DNA from: an uncultured Saprospiraceae bacterium
GTDB lineage: Bacteria > Bacteroidota > Bacteroidia > Chitinophagales > Saprospiraceae
NCBI GenBank assembly: GCA_937961455.1
Contig: CALGNN010000134.1
Span: 1 to 42,364, forward strand
Direction of reading: 5' to 3'
DNA length: 42,364 nt
Position numbers and translations under genes: made by a program. The notes beneath the pieces are model-generated. The model was not told where the DNA came from. It searched no databases and saw nothing but the letters and a program-made list of their open reading frames with translations. This document shows positions 9,214 through 18,210 of the stretch, in pieces (position 1 is the first letter of the stretch; every line of letters starts with the position of its first letter).

Positions 9214-10128
9214 ATGAGTTTAGTTGTAGTTGGTACCGTAGCCTTTGATGGCGTTGAAACCCCTTTTGCTAAGAGAGATAAAATAACAGGTGGAGCAGCC
9301 TATTATACTTCTTGGGCAGCTTCTTTTTTTACAGATACCATTAGATTGGTTTCTATTGTTGGAGGAGATTATCCACAAGAAGAAATTGATGCCATGAAAG
9401 AACGTGGAATCGATACCAGTGGTTTAGAAATTAAGGAAGACGGCCTTACCTTTTTCTGGGCTGGGAAATATCTTGATAATATGAATGAGAGGGAAACCCT
9501 AGTCACAGACTTAAATGTCTTGGATGATTTCAACCCAGTGCTTCCGGACCATTACAAAGACAGTCAATATATCATGCTGGGAAATCTTACACCAGATATC
9601 CAAATGCAAGTCATTGACCAATTAACTACGGATCCAAAACTAATAGCATTGGACACCATGAACTTCTGGATGGATATCGCTATGGATCGATTAAAAGAAG
9701 TAATTGCTAAGGTCGATTTATTGACCATCAATGATGAAGAAGCAAGACAACTATCTGGAGAATATTCTTTAGTTAAAGCTGCTGAGGTCATTCACAAAAT
9801 GGGACCAAAATATCTTGTCATTAAGAAAGGAGAACATGGTGCTTTACTATTCCATGAAAATAAAATATTTTTTGCTCCTGCAGTGCCTTTAGCCAATGTA
9901 GCAGATCCAACTGGAGCTGGGGACAGCTTTGCTGGTGGAATGATGGGTTATCTTGCCAAGACTGATGACCTAAGTTTTGAAAACATGAAAAGAGCCATCA
10001 TCTTCGGATCAGCAATGGCAAGTTTTTGTGTAGAAGATTTTAGTATTGGTAAAATCAAGCAATTGAGTGATGAAGATGTAACGGTTAGAGCCACCATCTT
10101 TAAAGATCTTGTAGATTTTAATTTATAA
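9214..10128 (+). CDS. PfkB-family sugar/nucleoside kinase
   Basis: This 304-residue cytoplasmic kinase of the ribokinase/PfkB family transfers phosphate from ATP to a sugar or nucleoside hydroxyl. The N-terminal substrate-binding strand and GG motif are present (MSLVVVGTVAFDGVETPFAK, then TGGAAYYTSWAA). The C-terminal signature is DPTGAGDSFAGG, with catalytic base Asp237 and an anion hole formed by GAGD. LLTINDEEARQLSG is the usual preceding segment. The substrate cannot be read from sequence; ribokinase-like and adenosine-kinase-like activities are both possible. It has its own promoter and a gap of about 90 nt to metZ, so it is probably expressed alone or with metZ. Confidence 0.88.
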   Translation: MSLVVVGTVAFDGVETPFAKRDKITGGAAYYTSWAASFFTDTIRLVSIVGGDYPQEEIDAMKERGIDTSGLEIKEDGLTFFWAGKYLDNMNERETLVTDLNVLDDFNPVLPDHYKDSQYIMLGNLTPDIQMQVIDQLTTDPKLIALDTMNFWMDIAMDRLKEVIAKVDLLTINDEEARQLSGEYSLVKAAEVIHKMGPKYLVIKKGEHGALLFHENKIFFAPAVPLANVADPTGAGDSFAGGMMGYLAKTDDLSFENMKRAIIFGSAMASFCVEDFSIGKIKQLSDEDVTVRATIFKDLVDFNL

Positions 10129-10221
10129 AACAATCAAGTTTTAATGGATGCTTCATGAGGGAGGAATTAAGCCCTTCACTTTGATTAAGCATTGCTAAAT
10201 TTAAGCCTAATCTATTTTCTT

Positions 10222-11394
10222 ATGGCTGAAAAGAAATTTGAAACCAATGCGATCAGGACGCAATTAGATCGAACTAAATATTCCGAGCACGCTAGTCCAA
10301 TGTTTCTTACTTCAAGTTTTATTTTTGAAGATGCCGAAGAAATGCGCGCCTCTTTCAATGAAGAGAAGGATCGTAATATTTATAGCCGATTTTCTAATCC
10401 AAATAACACGGAGTTTGTTGATAAGGTTTGTCAAATGGAAGAGGCCGAAAGCGGAGTTGCATTTGCCAGCGGTATGTCAGCCGTATTCTCCACTTTTGCC
10501 GCTTTATTAGATGCAGGTGATCATATCGTTTCTTGCAGTTCTGTTTTTGGTTCTACGCATGGTTTATTCACAAAAGTATTTCCCAAGTGGAATATAAGCA
10601 CGAGCTATTTTGACATCCACGATACGGAAAGTATTGAAGCTTTAATTCAGCCTAAGACCAAAATACTCTATGCTGAATCTCCAACAAATCCTGGTGTAGA
10701 CATTATTGATCTTGAACTCCTTGGTAGTATTGCTGAAAAGCACCAGCTTATTTTAATTATAGATAATTGCTTTGCTACACCTTACATTCAGCAACCCATC
10801 AAATTCGGTGCACATCTAGTGATTCATTCGGCAACGAAATTGATGGATGGTCAAGGAAGAGTCTTGGGTGGTGTAACAGTGGGCACATCTGATTTAATTA
10901 GAAAAATCTTTTTATTCAGCAGAACTACTGGACCTGCATTATCTGCATTTAATGCTTGGATGCTATCCAAGAGTTTAGAAACTCTAGCTGTGAGACTTGA
11001 GAGGCATTGCGCAAACGCATTATTAGTAGCACAATTTCTAGAAAAACAATCTCAAGTGAATTGGGTTAAGTATCCCTTCCTTCCTTCACATCCACAATAT
11101 GAAATTGCCAAAAAACAAATGAAATTGGGTGGCAATATTGTGGCTTTCGAAATCGATGGCGGAATTGAATCGGGAAGAAATTTTCTCAATGCAATAGAAC
11201 TCTGTTCTTTATCTGCAAATCTTGGAGACACTAGAACGATTGTGACACATCCTGCTTCTACTACGCATCATTCCTTATCACAGGAAGATCGAATCAAGGT
11301 TAATATTACTGATGGTCTAGTTAGAATATCAGTTGGATTGGAACATGTTGATGATATAATTGAAGATATTGAAAAAGCCTTTTTAGCTGTGTAG
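10222..11394 (+). CDS. metZ: O-succinylhomoserine sulfhydrylase (Cys/Met metabolism PLP enzyme)
   Basis: This 390-residue enzyme belongs to the cystathionine gamma-synthase family and makes homocysteine from O-succinylhomoserine (or O-acetylhomoserine) and sulfide in methionine synthesis. IYSRFSNPN is the phosphate/substrate loop, and FASGMSAVFSTF binds PLP. The PLP-binding lysine is Lys206 in HSATKLMDGQGRVLGG; the DGQGRVLGG stretch is typical of MetZ rather than MetB or MetC. THPASTTHHSLS near the C-terminus is also conserved. I chose the ATG at 10222; the longer frame begins with TTG at 10192 and adds ten hydrophobic residues not expected in this cytosolic enzyme. The acyl donor is assigned from family resemblance only. 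Confidence 0.87.
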   Translation: MAEKKFETNAIRTQLDRTKYSEHASPMFLTSSFIFEDAEEMRASFNEEKDRNIYSRFSNPNNTEFVDKVCQMEEAESGVAFASGMSAVFSTFAALLDAGDHIVSCSSVFGSTHGLFTKVFPKWNISTSYFDIHDTESIEALIQPKTKILYAESPTNPGVDIIDLELLGSIAEKHQLILIIDNCFATPYIQQPIKFGAHLVIHSATKLMDGQGRVLGGVTVGTSDLIRKIFLFSRTTGPALSAFNAWMLSKSLETLAVRLERHCANALLVAQFLEKQSQVNWVKYPFLPSHPQYEIAKKQMKLGGNIVAFEIDGGIESGRNFLNAIELCSLSANLGDTRTIVTHPASTTHHSLSQEDRIKVNITDGLVRISVGLEHVDDIIEDIEKAFLAV

Positions 11395-11411
11395 CTTCAA
11401 CATAATATTTA

Positions 11412-11442
11412 TTTAACCCCTTTCATGAATCTTTTATCTTTG
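11412..11442 (+). promoter_or_regulatory. Candidate promoter of rlmN
   Basis: TATCTTTG at 11435-11442 matches TAnnTTTG exactly. TTTA at 11412-11415, 19 nt upstream, is one base off the TTTG -33 element. The leader to the ATG at 11526 would be about 75-80 nt. Confidence 0.5.
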
Positions 11443-11525
11443 TTTTAATTAAACTAAATCGCTACAAATAACATTAGCACTTAGACTACTTAATAATAGT
11501 AAAACTAAGCGTCAAATAGCTACGA

Positions 11526-12572
11526 ATGGACGGAAGCTTAAAAAATATTAGATCCCAAACAGAGACTGAGTTGAAGGGCTTCCTCAAGGAGCACGGTCAT
11601 CCTGAATTCCGTTACAAACAAATAAGTCATTGGCTTTGGCAAAAATCCGTAAAAGACTTTAGGGCCATGAAAAATTTAGGAGCTAAGTTGATCGAATTAT
11701 TAGAAGCGCATTGGTTTATTGATGGCATCAAAGAAAACACCAGACAGATCAGTGAGGATGGGACTGTTAAATTTCGATTTGAATTGTACGATGGCGCTAT
11801 GATAGAGTCCGTCTTGATACCAGTAGCAGAAAAAAAACGATTTACGGTTTGTGTGTCCTCTCAGGTAGGATGCAGCCTCAACTGTAGCTTTTGTGCAACA
11901 GGCAAGATGAAACGCATGCGTAATCTATCGCCAGGAGAGATTGTTGATCAGGTATTTGAAGTCAACAAAGCATGCCTCGAAATCTATGATGCTCCCTTGA
12001 CTAATATTGTATACATGGGAATGGGCGAGCCCTTGTTGAATTACAAAAATGTTTCAAGCTCTATTGATATCATTTCTTCTCCTGAAGGCTTGCACATGTC
12101 TAGCAAGCGCATCACGATCAGCACTGCAGGAATAGCCAAGATGATAAAAAAATTAGCTGATGATCATGTCAAATGTAATCTTGCACTTTCATTACATGCA
12201 TCAACAGAGGATAAGAGATCTGAAATTATGCCCATCAATGATCAAAATGACTTAAGCTCCCTTATGGAAGCGCTTCAATATTATTATCAAAAAACCAAAA
12301 ATCGAATCAGCTATGAATACATAGCATTTGATGGCTTTAATGACGGGATTGAAGATGCAATGGCATTGGAAAAATTATGCAAAAAATTTCCTGTTAGAAT
12401 TAATATCATTGAATACAATCCTGTCATGGGAGTTAGCTTTGAAAAAGCTCCAGTAGATCGTATTGACGCATTTGCAAAATACCTTGTTGAAAGAGGTATC
12501 ATGGTGACTGTGCGAAGAAGTAGAGGAAAAGATATAGATGCAGCTTGTGGGCAATTGGCGAATAAAGCTTAG
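11526..12572 (+). CDS. rlmN: 23S rRNA (adenine-2503-C2)-methyltransferase / tRNA methyltransferase
   Basis: This 348-residue radical-SAM enzyme methylates C2 of A2503 in 23S rRNA, and of A37 in some tRNAs. The 4Fe-4S motif is CSLNCSFC (Cys116, Cys120, Cys123). YMGMGEPLLNY is the GEP-type SAM-binding motif, and SASTEDKR-like LALSLHASTEDKRSEIMPIN follows. The methyl-carrying cysteine near the C-terminus is Cys341 in DIDAACGQL. The N-terminal RNA-binding part includes FRYKQISHWLWQKSVKDFRA. Length and motifs are complete. It has its own candidate promoter and stands alone in the operon layout. Confidence 0.95.
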   Translation: MDGSLKNIRSQTETELKGFLKEHGHPEFRYKQISHWLWQKSVKDFRAMKNLGAKLIELLEAHWFIDGIKENTRQISEDGTVKFRFELYDGAMIESVLIPVAEKKRFTVCVSSQVGCSLNCSFCATGKMKRMRNLSPGEIVDQVFEVNKACLEIYDAPLTNIVYMGMGEPLLNYKNVSSSIDIISSPEGLHMSSKRITISTAGIAKMIKKLADDHVKCNLALSLHASTEDKRSEIMPINDQNDLSSLMEALQYYYQKTKNRISYEYIAFDGFNDGIEDAMALEKLCKKFPVRINIIEYNPVMGVSFEKAPVDRIDAFAKYLVERGIMVTVRRSRGKDIDAACGQLANKA

Positions 12573-12661
12573 CATAGGAATTTGACTGAATATTCCACGC
12601 TGTAAGTATTGCTCAAACCAAACAATAATAACGCTTTGACTCAGTTATTTTCTTTTAAGAA

Positions 12662-13657
12662 ATGGAATCAAAAATATTCATCCTAGCTTTAATGCTACCC
12701 CTAAGTATTTTCGGGCAAAGTGTCTTGGATTATTCCAATGATGCATTGTGGGCCTCGCTTCCTACAAAATTTGATTCTGCGGACTTTGTGCCAGATGGTT
12801 ATGAAGATCTTCAATCAACAGCAGCGGTCGATGTTTTTTTTATTCATCCTACCTCTTATCTAAAAAAGAAATTTGATGGAAGCTGGAATGCTCCAATTGA
12901 CAATCCAAAACTCAATGAATCAACATGCAATGGCAGCATCAAAAATCAGGCGAGTGTATTTAATGGCGCTGCAAAAATCTATGCTCCATTTTATAGACAA
13001 GCCCATATAGAAAGCTACTATATCGCATTAAAGAAACCAGAAGAAGCCAAAAGCTATTTTGAAATAGCGTATGCCGATGTTAAAGCAGCATTCGAGTATT
13101 ATTTAGAAAACTGGAATCAAGGTAGACCCATTATCATAGCTTCTCACAGCCAAGGAACCACCCACGCAGGAAAATTGCTATTAGAATTTTTTGATGGGAA
13201 AGCCCTCATGGACCAATTGGTTGCAGCTTATATAATTGGAATGCCAGTTCCTTCAGATCACTTTAAAGAAATTGCTCCTTGTGAAACAGATACTGACATT
13301 CAATGTTTTTGCAGCTGGAGGACTGTAAATGAAAAATATCGGATAAAGAAGCTTGATACAAAAGGAAGTCATATCTCTGTCATCAATCCATTAAATTGGA
13401 CATTATCTGAAAAAAAACAAACTAGGGAAATGCATAAAGGCATACTTTTACCAACGGATGAAAGTATATCTGGTCCCTTGGTAGACGCCCAAATAAAAAA
13501 TGGCTACTTATGGGTTAATAAACCTAAGTTTAAAGGGAGTATTTTTATACAAAGAAAAAATTATCACATTGGAGATTATAATATCTTCTGGGTTAATATA
13601 AGAGAAAACATTGCAAAAAGAGTTGATCAATTTATGAAGACTCAAGCAAGCGAATAA
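12662..13657 (+). CDS. DUF3089 alpha/beta-hydrolase, exported
   Basis: This 331-residue protein has a short signal peptide (MESKIFILALMLPLSIFGQ). The body matches the DUF3089 lipase-like family: VDVFFIHPTSYL near residues 55-70, YAPFYRQAHIESYY, and the nucleophile elbow IIASHSQGTTHAGKLL with probable catalytic Ser163. The acid and His of the triad are not certain; His in GSHISVINPLNW is a candidate. It is predicted to act in the periplasm on an ester, substrate unknown. It is the first gene of a tight operon: its stop is followed after one base by the sensor kinase ATG, and the TonB receptor comes next. Confidence 0.82.
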   Translation: MESKIFILALMLPLSIFGQSVLDYSNDALWASLPTKFDSADFVPDGYEDLQSTAAVDVFFIHPTSYLKKKFDGSWNAPIDNPKLNESTCNGSIKNQASVFNGAAKIYAPFYRQAHIESYYIALKKPEEAKSYFEIAYADVKAAFEYYLENWNQGRPIIIASHSQGTTHAGKLLLEFFDGKALMDQLVAAYIIGMPVPSDHFKEIAPCETDTDIQCFCSWRTVNEKYRIKKLDTKGSHISVINPLNWTLSEKKQTREMHKGILLPTDESISGPLVDAQIKNGYLWVNKPKFKGSIFIQRKNYHIGDYNIFWVNIRENIAKRVDQFMKTQASE

Positions 13658-13658
13658 G

Positions 13659-14810
13659 ATGGACATATATTCTAAAAAGGCAAGATGGAAGTTGTATCTC
13701 GGTTTAAGCGGGATCATTATTATGCTGATTTCATTAGCCTATACAAATTATTTAGCACAGCGTCTGGCAGAAGGAGAAAGAGGATATGCTGAAATATTTG
13801 CCCAAGCTTTTCAGCGATTGAATGCTAAAGATTTAGAAGATGATATTTCTATTGAGCTTGACATCTTTGAATCAAATGAAAATATTCCCGTCCTAGTAAC
13901 CGACAGTGAGTATAATATCATAGAATACAGAAATTTTGGTGCTGGAGAGGTGAATCAATCTTATTTAGAAAAAGAGTTGCAAAAAATGATCAACAATGGC
14001 ACCGAGCCCATTGAACTTGAGGCTGATGGCTTGCTTGTATTTAGTAAACAATCCACTGCACTGACATTTTTGAAATATTTACCGCTTTTGCAAATTCTCC
14101 TTTTATCTGCATTCGCCTTTATTGCTTACATTGGATTTAGTAATGCCAGACGTTCGGAACAAGACAGGGTGTGGGTTGGAATGGCTAAAGAAACCGCTCA
14201 TCAATTGGGCACACCGATTAGTGGAATTGTGGCTTGGATCGAACATTTAAAAGATACAGCAGCCAATGATCCGGACCAATTGGAAATTCTTGGAGAATTG
14301 AGATCAGATGTTAAAAGACTTGAACTCATTGCTGATCGTTTTTCGAAAATTGGATCAGCTCCCACACTAGAAGATGTCAACGTCTACGATGAGTTGGAGA
14401 AGTCAAAAAACTATATGATCAAAAGAGCCTCAAGAAGGGTTGAGTTTGATTTTCCAGAAAATAACAAAAGCTTACTGGCTAAAATAAATCCGCATCTATT
14501 TGAGTGGGTAATTGAAAATCTCATCAGAAATGCCTTAGATGCCATGGACGGAGAAGGAGAAATTTCAGCTCAAGTTTATGAAGAAAATAACATGGTCGCC
14601 ATAGATATTGCAGATACGGGTCATGGCATACCTAGTTCAAAACACAAAACCGTTTTCCAACCAGGATACTCTACCAAAAGGAGAGGTTGGGGTTTAGGGC
14701 TATCGCTAGCCAAAAGAATCATAGAAGACTATCACGATGGAAAAATATTTGTAAAAAATTCAAGTACAGAAAAAGGGACTATCTTTGCCATTCGATTGCA
14801 AAAATCCTAA
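13659..14810 (+). CDS. Membrane sensor histidine kinase
   Basis: This 383-residue kinase has one transmembrane helix near residues 12-34 (LGLSGIIIMLISLAYTNYLA), a short periplasmic sensor of about 100 residues, and a second helix near 135-160. The dimerisation H-box is MAKETAHQLGTPISGIVAW with His181. The HATPase_c domain has VIENLIRNALDAM (N-box), DTGHGIP (G1) and GWGLGLSLAKRII (G2). There is no HAMP or receiver domain and no response regulator gene beside it, so its partner is elsewhere. It lies between a DUF3089 hydrolase (1-nt gap) and a TonB receptor (6-nt gap), which suggests it monitors uptake or envelope state. Confidence 0.9.
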   Translation: MDIYSKKARWKLYLGLSGIIIMLISLAYTNYLAQRLAEGERGYAEIFAQAFQRLNAKDLEDDISIELDIFESNENIPVLVTDSEYNIIEYRNFGAGEVNQSYLEKELQKMINNGTEPIELEADGLLVFSKQSTALTFLKYLPLLQILLLSAFAFIAYIGFSNARRSEQDRVWVGMAKETAHQLGTPISGIVAWIEHLKDTAANDPDQLEILGELRSDVKRLELIADRFSKIGSAPTLEDVNVYDELEKSKNYMIKRASRRVEFDFPENNKSLLAKINPHLFEWVIENLIRNALDAMDGEGEISAQVYEENNMVAIDIADTGHGIPSSKHKTVFQPGYSTKRRGWGLGLSLAKRIIEDYHDGKIFVKNSSTEKGTIFAIRLQKS

Positions 14811-14816
14811 CCAAAT

Positions 14817-17282
14817 TTGACGCAAACATTAAAATATCTAATAAGCCTCTGGGCTTTAATCTTTCCTCTTCTCCTTTGGTCACAAGACCAAGCCTTGGAA
14901 TTTTATATTCAAGATACCAAGGGTGCCGCTTTGATAGGCGCCAATGTCTTCAACCTTGAATCTAATATCATGGAGAGTAGTGATGAGCGGGGATATATTA
15001 AAATCAATTACACGGATGCAACAACTAAACTGAGCATCAGTTACATTGGATTTCAAACAGTCGAAACTACCATTGCTGCAATAAAAGATAATGGCAGCTA
15101 TCTTGTCATGCAAGCCGAGACTTTAATTATTGAAAACATTGAAGTAATTGGCAGGACCAATGAAAGGCAAATTGAAATCCCTTATCAAGTAGAGACACTT
15201 TCCAAAGACTTCATTAAAAGTTCTCAGTCACAAAATGCTGCTGATGTCTTAGAAAAATCTGGACAAGTGTTTGTTCAGAAATCTCAAATGGGAGGAGGCA
15301 GTCCCATCTTAAGAGGATTTGAAGCAAACAAGATTTTATTAGTTGTTGATGGCGTACGTATGAACAATGCCATTTACCGATCTGGGCATTTACAAAATGC
15401 AATCTCTGTTGATCACAATTCTCTTGAAAGATTGGAATTGATTTTTGGGCCTGGTTCTTTAAATTATGGTTCTGATGCCATTGGTGGTGTCATTCACTAT
15501 CGGACGAAAAACCCCATTCTGAAACCTTACAGGGAATTGTCAAACAGCATCAACTACAGTTTCAATTCTGCTAATCTGGGACATGATATAAATGCTCAAG
15601 TACATTTAGGCAGAGGCGATAATTTAGCATTTCTAACTTCCATAAAATTAGGGCTCTATGGAGACCTAAGGTCTGGAAAAAATAAACATCCAGACTATCC
15701 TAATTTTGGAGATCGAGATTGGTATGTGAAAAATGAGATAGACTTAAGGGCAGGAACTTTCCTTGACACTGTCATATCAAATGATAATAAACATATTCAG
15801 TTTGGAAGTAATTATGCTCAAATTGACATCTTACAAAAAATGCTTTGGCAAATAAACAATGATGATCAATTGATCTTAAATGTACAATTATCAAATAATT
15901 CATATACAGAAAGATATGATCAATTGACGGAGGGTAGCTTTGACAATCCTGATTTTGCTAGTTGGGCTTACAACCCTCAAGTTAGGAATATGTTTTCTGC
16001 TCAATATTTGAGCTTAAAGCCGAGAAAATTCACAGATCAAATTAACCTCATTGCAGCTTATCAAAAAATAAAAGAAGGCAGAGTGAATAGGAGGTTTGGC
16101 AATAGATTTCGAGAGACCCAATTAGAAGACTTAGACATTTTTTCAGTTACCGTAGATTTGGTAAAAAATTTAAAACAAGAAAACCATGTCCTTAATTACG
16201 GAGCAGAATACAATCTTAATTATCTAAGCTCAACTGCATTTAAAACTGACATAGTTGATAATACTACGATACCAAATATTCTAACGAGATATCCTAGTGC
16301 TGACAATCGTATGTTAACACTTGGTGCCTATATAAATTATAAATGGAAAATTTCAGATGTGAGTATTATCAATGCTGGGACCCGATTTAATCATACCAAT
16401 ACTTTCATCAGCTACGACCCTAATGATCCATTCCAATGGCCAGACTATTTTTATGACGGTATTCAGAACAACAACAGTTCGCTGGTGGGATCTATAGGAT
16501 TAAACTCCAATTGGACTTCAGGTTGGAAGATGCGTTTTATGCTTGCCAATGCATTTAGAAATCCTAATATAGATGATCTCGCTAAAGTTCGCATTAGAGT
16601 AGATGATGTAAGCGTACCCAATCCAGATTTGGATTCAGAAAAATCTTATTCTGCTGATTTTAGTATTGGTAAAACCAGTGAATGGCAAGAAGAGACACGA
16701 ATGGAATGGAGTGTCAATGCATTCTACACCTATTTACGAGACGCTATAGTAAGGGAAGATTTTACCTTACCCGATGGATCAAGAATTTATACCGTGGATA
16801 CCTTTTCATTTAATGTTCAGGCAAATGTAAATGCTGATGAGGCATTCGTAAGAGGGCTTTCTTTAAATGGTAAATTAGATCATAGAAATCTAAGTCTAGC
16901 TGCTTCATTAAGTTATACTAAAGGTACAAGTAAAAATACTGAAGCAGAGTCAAAACCGCTCGCGCACATTCCGCCATTGTATGGTAGAGTAAATCTTGGA
17001 TATAATCTAGCTAACAATGATTTTTTATTGAGTTACAGATACAATGGATGGAAAAGAATTGAAGATTATGCCTTGGGGTCTTCAGACAATGAAGATCAAG
17101 CCACTGTAGATGGGACTCCCTCTTGGTACACTTTAAATTTCTATTATACGCGACAGATCAAAGATCGCACTACGCTAAGGCTAGCCTGCGAAAATATTTT
17201 AGATCAGCATTATCGTGCCTTTTCGTCCGGAATAAGTGCTCCAGGAAGAAATTTCATTCTTTCTTATTCTTGGGCTTTTTAA
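14817..17282 (+). CDS. TonB-dependent outer-membrane receptor, heme/hemoglobin-receptor-like
   Basis: This 821-residue protein begins with a TTG start at 14817. The kinase's in-frame TAA lies 9 nt upstream and the next ATG is inside the mature protein, so TTG is the only start that keeps the signal peptide (LISLWALIFPLLLWSQ). Residues about 25-105 form a CarboxypepD_reg-like domain (DTKGAALIGANVFNL, ISYIGFQT). The plug domain follows (LRGFEANKILLVVDGVRMNN, GPGSLNYGSDAIGGVIHY), then a beta-barrel of about 580 residues ending in NFILSYSWAF. The DGVRMNNAIYRSGHLQN segment resembles Bacteroidota hemin/hemoglobin/siderophore receptors. The substrate is inferred. It is the last gene of the DUF3089-kinase-receptor operon. 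Confidence 0.9.
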   Translation: MTQTLKYLISLWALIFPLLLWSQDQALEFYIQDTKGAALIGANVFNLESNIMESSDERGYIKINYTDATTKLSISYIGFQTVETTIAAIKDNGSYLVMQAETLIIENIEVIGRTNERQIEIPYQVETLSKDFIKSSQSQNAADVLEKSGQVFVQKSQMGGGSPILRGFEANKILLVVDGVRMNNAIYRSGHLQNAISVDHNSLERLELIFGPGSLNYGSDAIGGVIHYRTKNPILKPYRELSNSINYSFNSANLGHDINAQVHLGRGDNLAFLTSIKLGLYGDLRSGKNKHPDYPNFGDRDWYVKNEIDLRAGTFLDTVISNDNKHIQFGSNYAQIDILQKMLWQINNDDQLILNVQLSNNSYTERYDQLTEGSFDNPDFASWAYNPQVRNMFSAQYLSLKPRKFTDQINLIAAYQKIKEGRVNRRFGNRFRETQLEDLDIFSVTVDLVKNLKQENHVLNYGAEYNLNYLSSTAFKTDIVDNTTIPNILTRYPSADNRMLTLGAYINYKWKISDVSIINAGTRFNHTNTFISYDPNDPFQWPDYFYDGIQNNNSSLVGSIGLNSNWTSGWKMRFMLANAFRNPNIDDLAKVRIRVDDVSVPNPDLDSEKSYSADFSIGKTSEWQEETRMEWSVNAFYTYLRDAIVREDFTLPDGSRIYTVDTFSFNVQANVNADEAFVRGLSLNGKLDHRNLSLAASLSYTKGTSKNTEAESKPLAHIPPLYGRVNLGYNLANNDFLLSYRYNGWKRIEDYALGSSDNEDQATVDGTPSWYTLNFYYTRQIKDRTTLRLACENILDQHYRAFSSGISAPGRNFILSYSWAF

Positions 17283-18154
17283 AAAGAGAGTCCAATAGAA
17301 AGTTGAATATTCAAATTGACATCTTTATCAGCTCGAAAAATATAATCACCATTAGATTCTAGACTCACCTGAGAAACATCGTATGCGTCCTTGGTGATGT
17401 CACCGAGTCCATATAAAGCTTTTACACCGAATGATAATCCTTCATTAAAGAAATAAGCTAGACCTCCCATCACTCCGTAATCAAAAACCTTATAAGCATT
17501 TCCATTATCCTCGGTGAAAAAATAATAGGCGCCTAAGGCATCTGGAATGGTTAGCGTTTGACCATCTATTTTAATAGTCTTAGTTCCACCAGGAAATGCC
17601 TGACCTGCCATATCTTGAACATAGTTATAATTTAAAGTAAATTCAACAGGATCAATAGGTTGATTACTTGCATTGGACTTACCATTAAATGTAAGGTCGC
17701 CTCCTCCTCCAGCACCAATTAAAAAACCTCCATATACTCCACCAGAAATTTCAAAATCTCCAATTCTACCATAGGCGAAAATTGGAATTTCCATATAGGC
17801 ATTTGACAGTTGAAGGTCAATGGTTTTTGTACCTGTTGCAATGGCATTTCCACCATTGTCTCGATAAAACTGCAAATAAGCTTGATCTGATGAGAAGGAG
17901 TATTTCGTTCCTTTTTGAGAAAACACCAAGCCGGCTTTTACACCAAATACATCCGTAAATTTGAAATTTACATTTCCCCCAATATGAAAACCCGTAACAA
18001 AACCTGTAGTCTCAGTTGCATTTGCTTCAACCTCTGATCCAACAATACTTGACACACTTAAACCTGCATTAAAGCCAAATCCAATATCCTGAGCCGTTAA
18101 GTTTCCTATTGAAATGCATAATATGCTTAAGATTATATATTTCTTCATCTTCAT
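17279..18154 (-). CDS. Outer-membrane beta-barrel (porin-family) protein
   Basis: This 291-residue protein has a signal peptide (MKMKKYIILSILCISIGNLTAQ) and a barrel of alternating residues with glycine-rich turns, such as FGFNAGLSVSSIVG, FGVKAGLVFSQKGTKYSF and GGLAYFFNEGLSFGVKALYG. It ends in LNIQLSIGLSF, a terminal aromatic as in barrel proteins. It fits the PorT-like outer-membrane beta-barrel family (OMP_b-brl_2) and has no enzymatic domain. The start could also be the third-codon ATG. Its stop overlaps the end of the convergent TonB receptor by 4 nt, and no terminator is visible between them. Its promoter element overlaps the start of divergent trmB. Confidence 0.82.
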   Translation of the reverse strand: MKMKKYIILSILCISIGNLTAQDIGFGFNAGLSVSSIVGSEVEANATETTGFVTGFHIGGNVNFKFTDVFGVKAGLVFSQKGTKYSFSSDQAYLQFYRDNGGNAIATGTKTIDLQLSNAYMEIPIFAYGRIGDFEISGGVYGGFLIGAGGGGDLTFNGKSNASNQPIDPVEFTLNYNYVQDMAGQAFPGGTKTIKIDGQTLTIPDALGAYYFFTEDNGNAYKVFDYGVMGGLAYFFNEGLSFGVKALYGLGDITKDAYDVSQVSLESNGDYIFRADKDVNLNIQLSIGLSF

Positions 18155-18192
18155 TTTTTACTTAAAACGATTAATTATGTTTTTTTGCACCA

Positions 18193-18200
18193 CAAAAGTA
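18193..18200 (-). promoter_or_regulatory. -7 element for the outer-membrane barrel gene
   Basis: Read on the minus strand, TACTTTTG matches TAnnTTTG exactly and ends 38 nt upstream of the ATG at 18154. No clear -33 TTG is seen; the -33 position would lie inside the first codons of divergent trmB. Confidence 0.5.
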
Positions 18201-18210
18201 ATAAGCTAGA

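Noticed and set aside
10129-10221. Possible SAM-II riboswitch or TTAAGC repeat array ahead of metZ (TTAAGC at 10167, 10185 and 10201)
   Set aside because: Some features resemble a SAM-II pseudoknot, but I cannot form the required stem and conserved loops, and the spacing of the three copies is irregular (18 and 16 bp). Treated as chance in AT-rich DNA.
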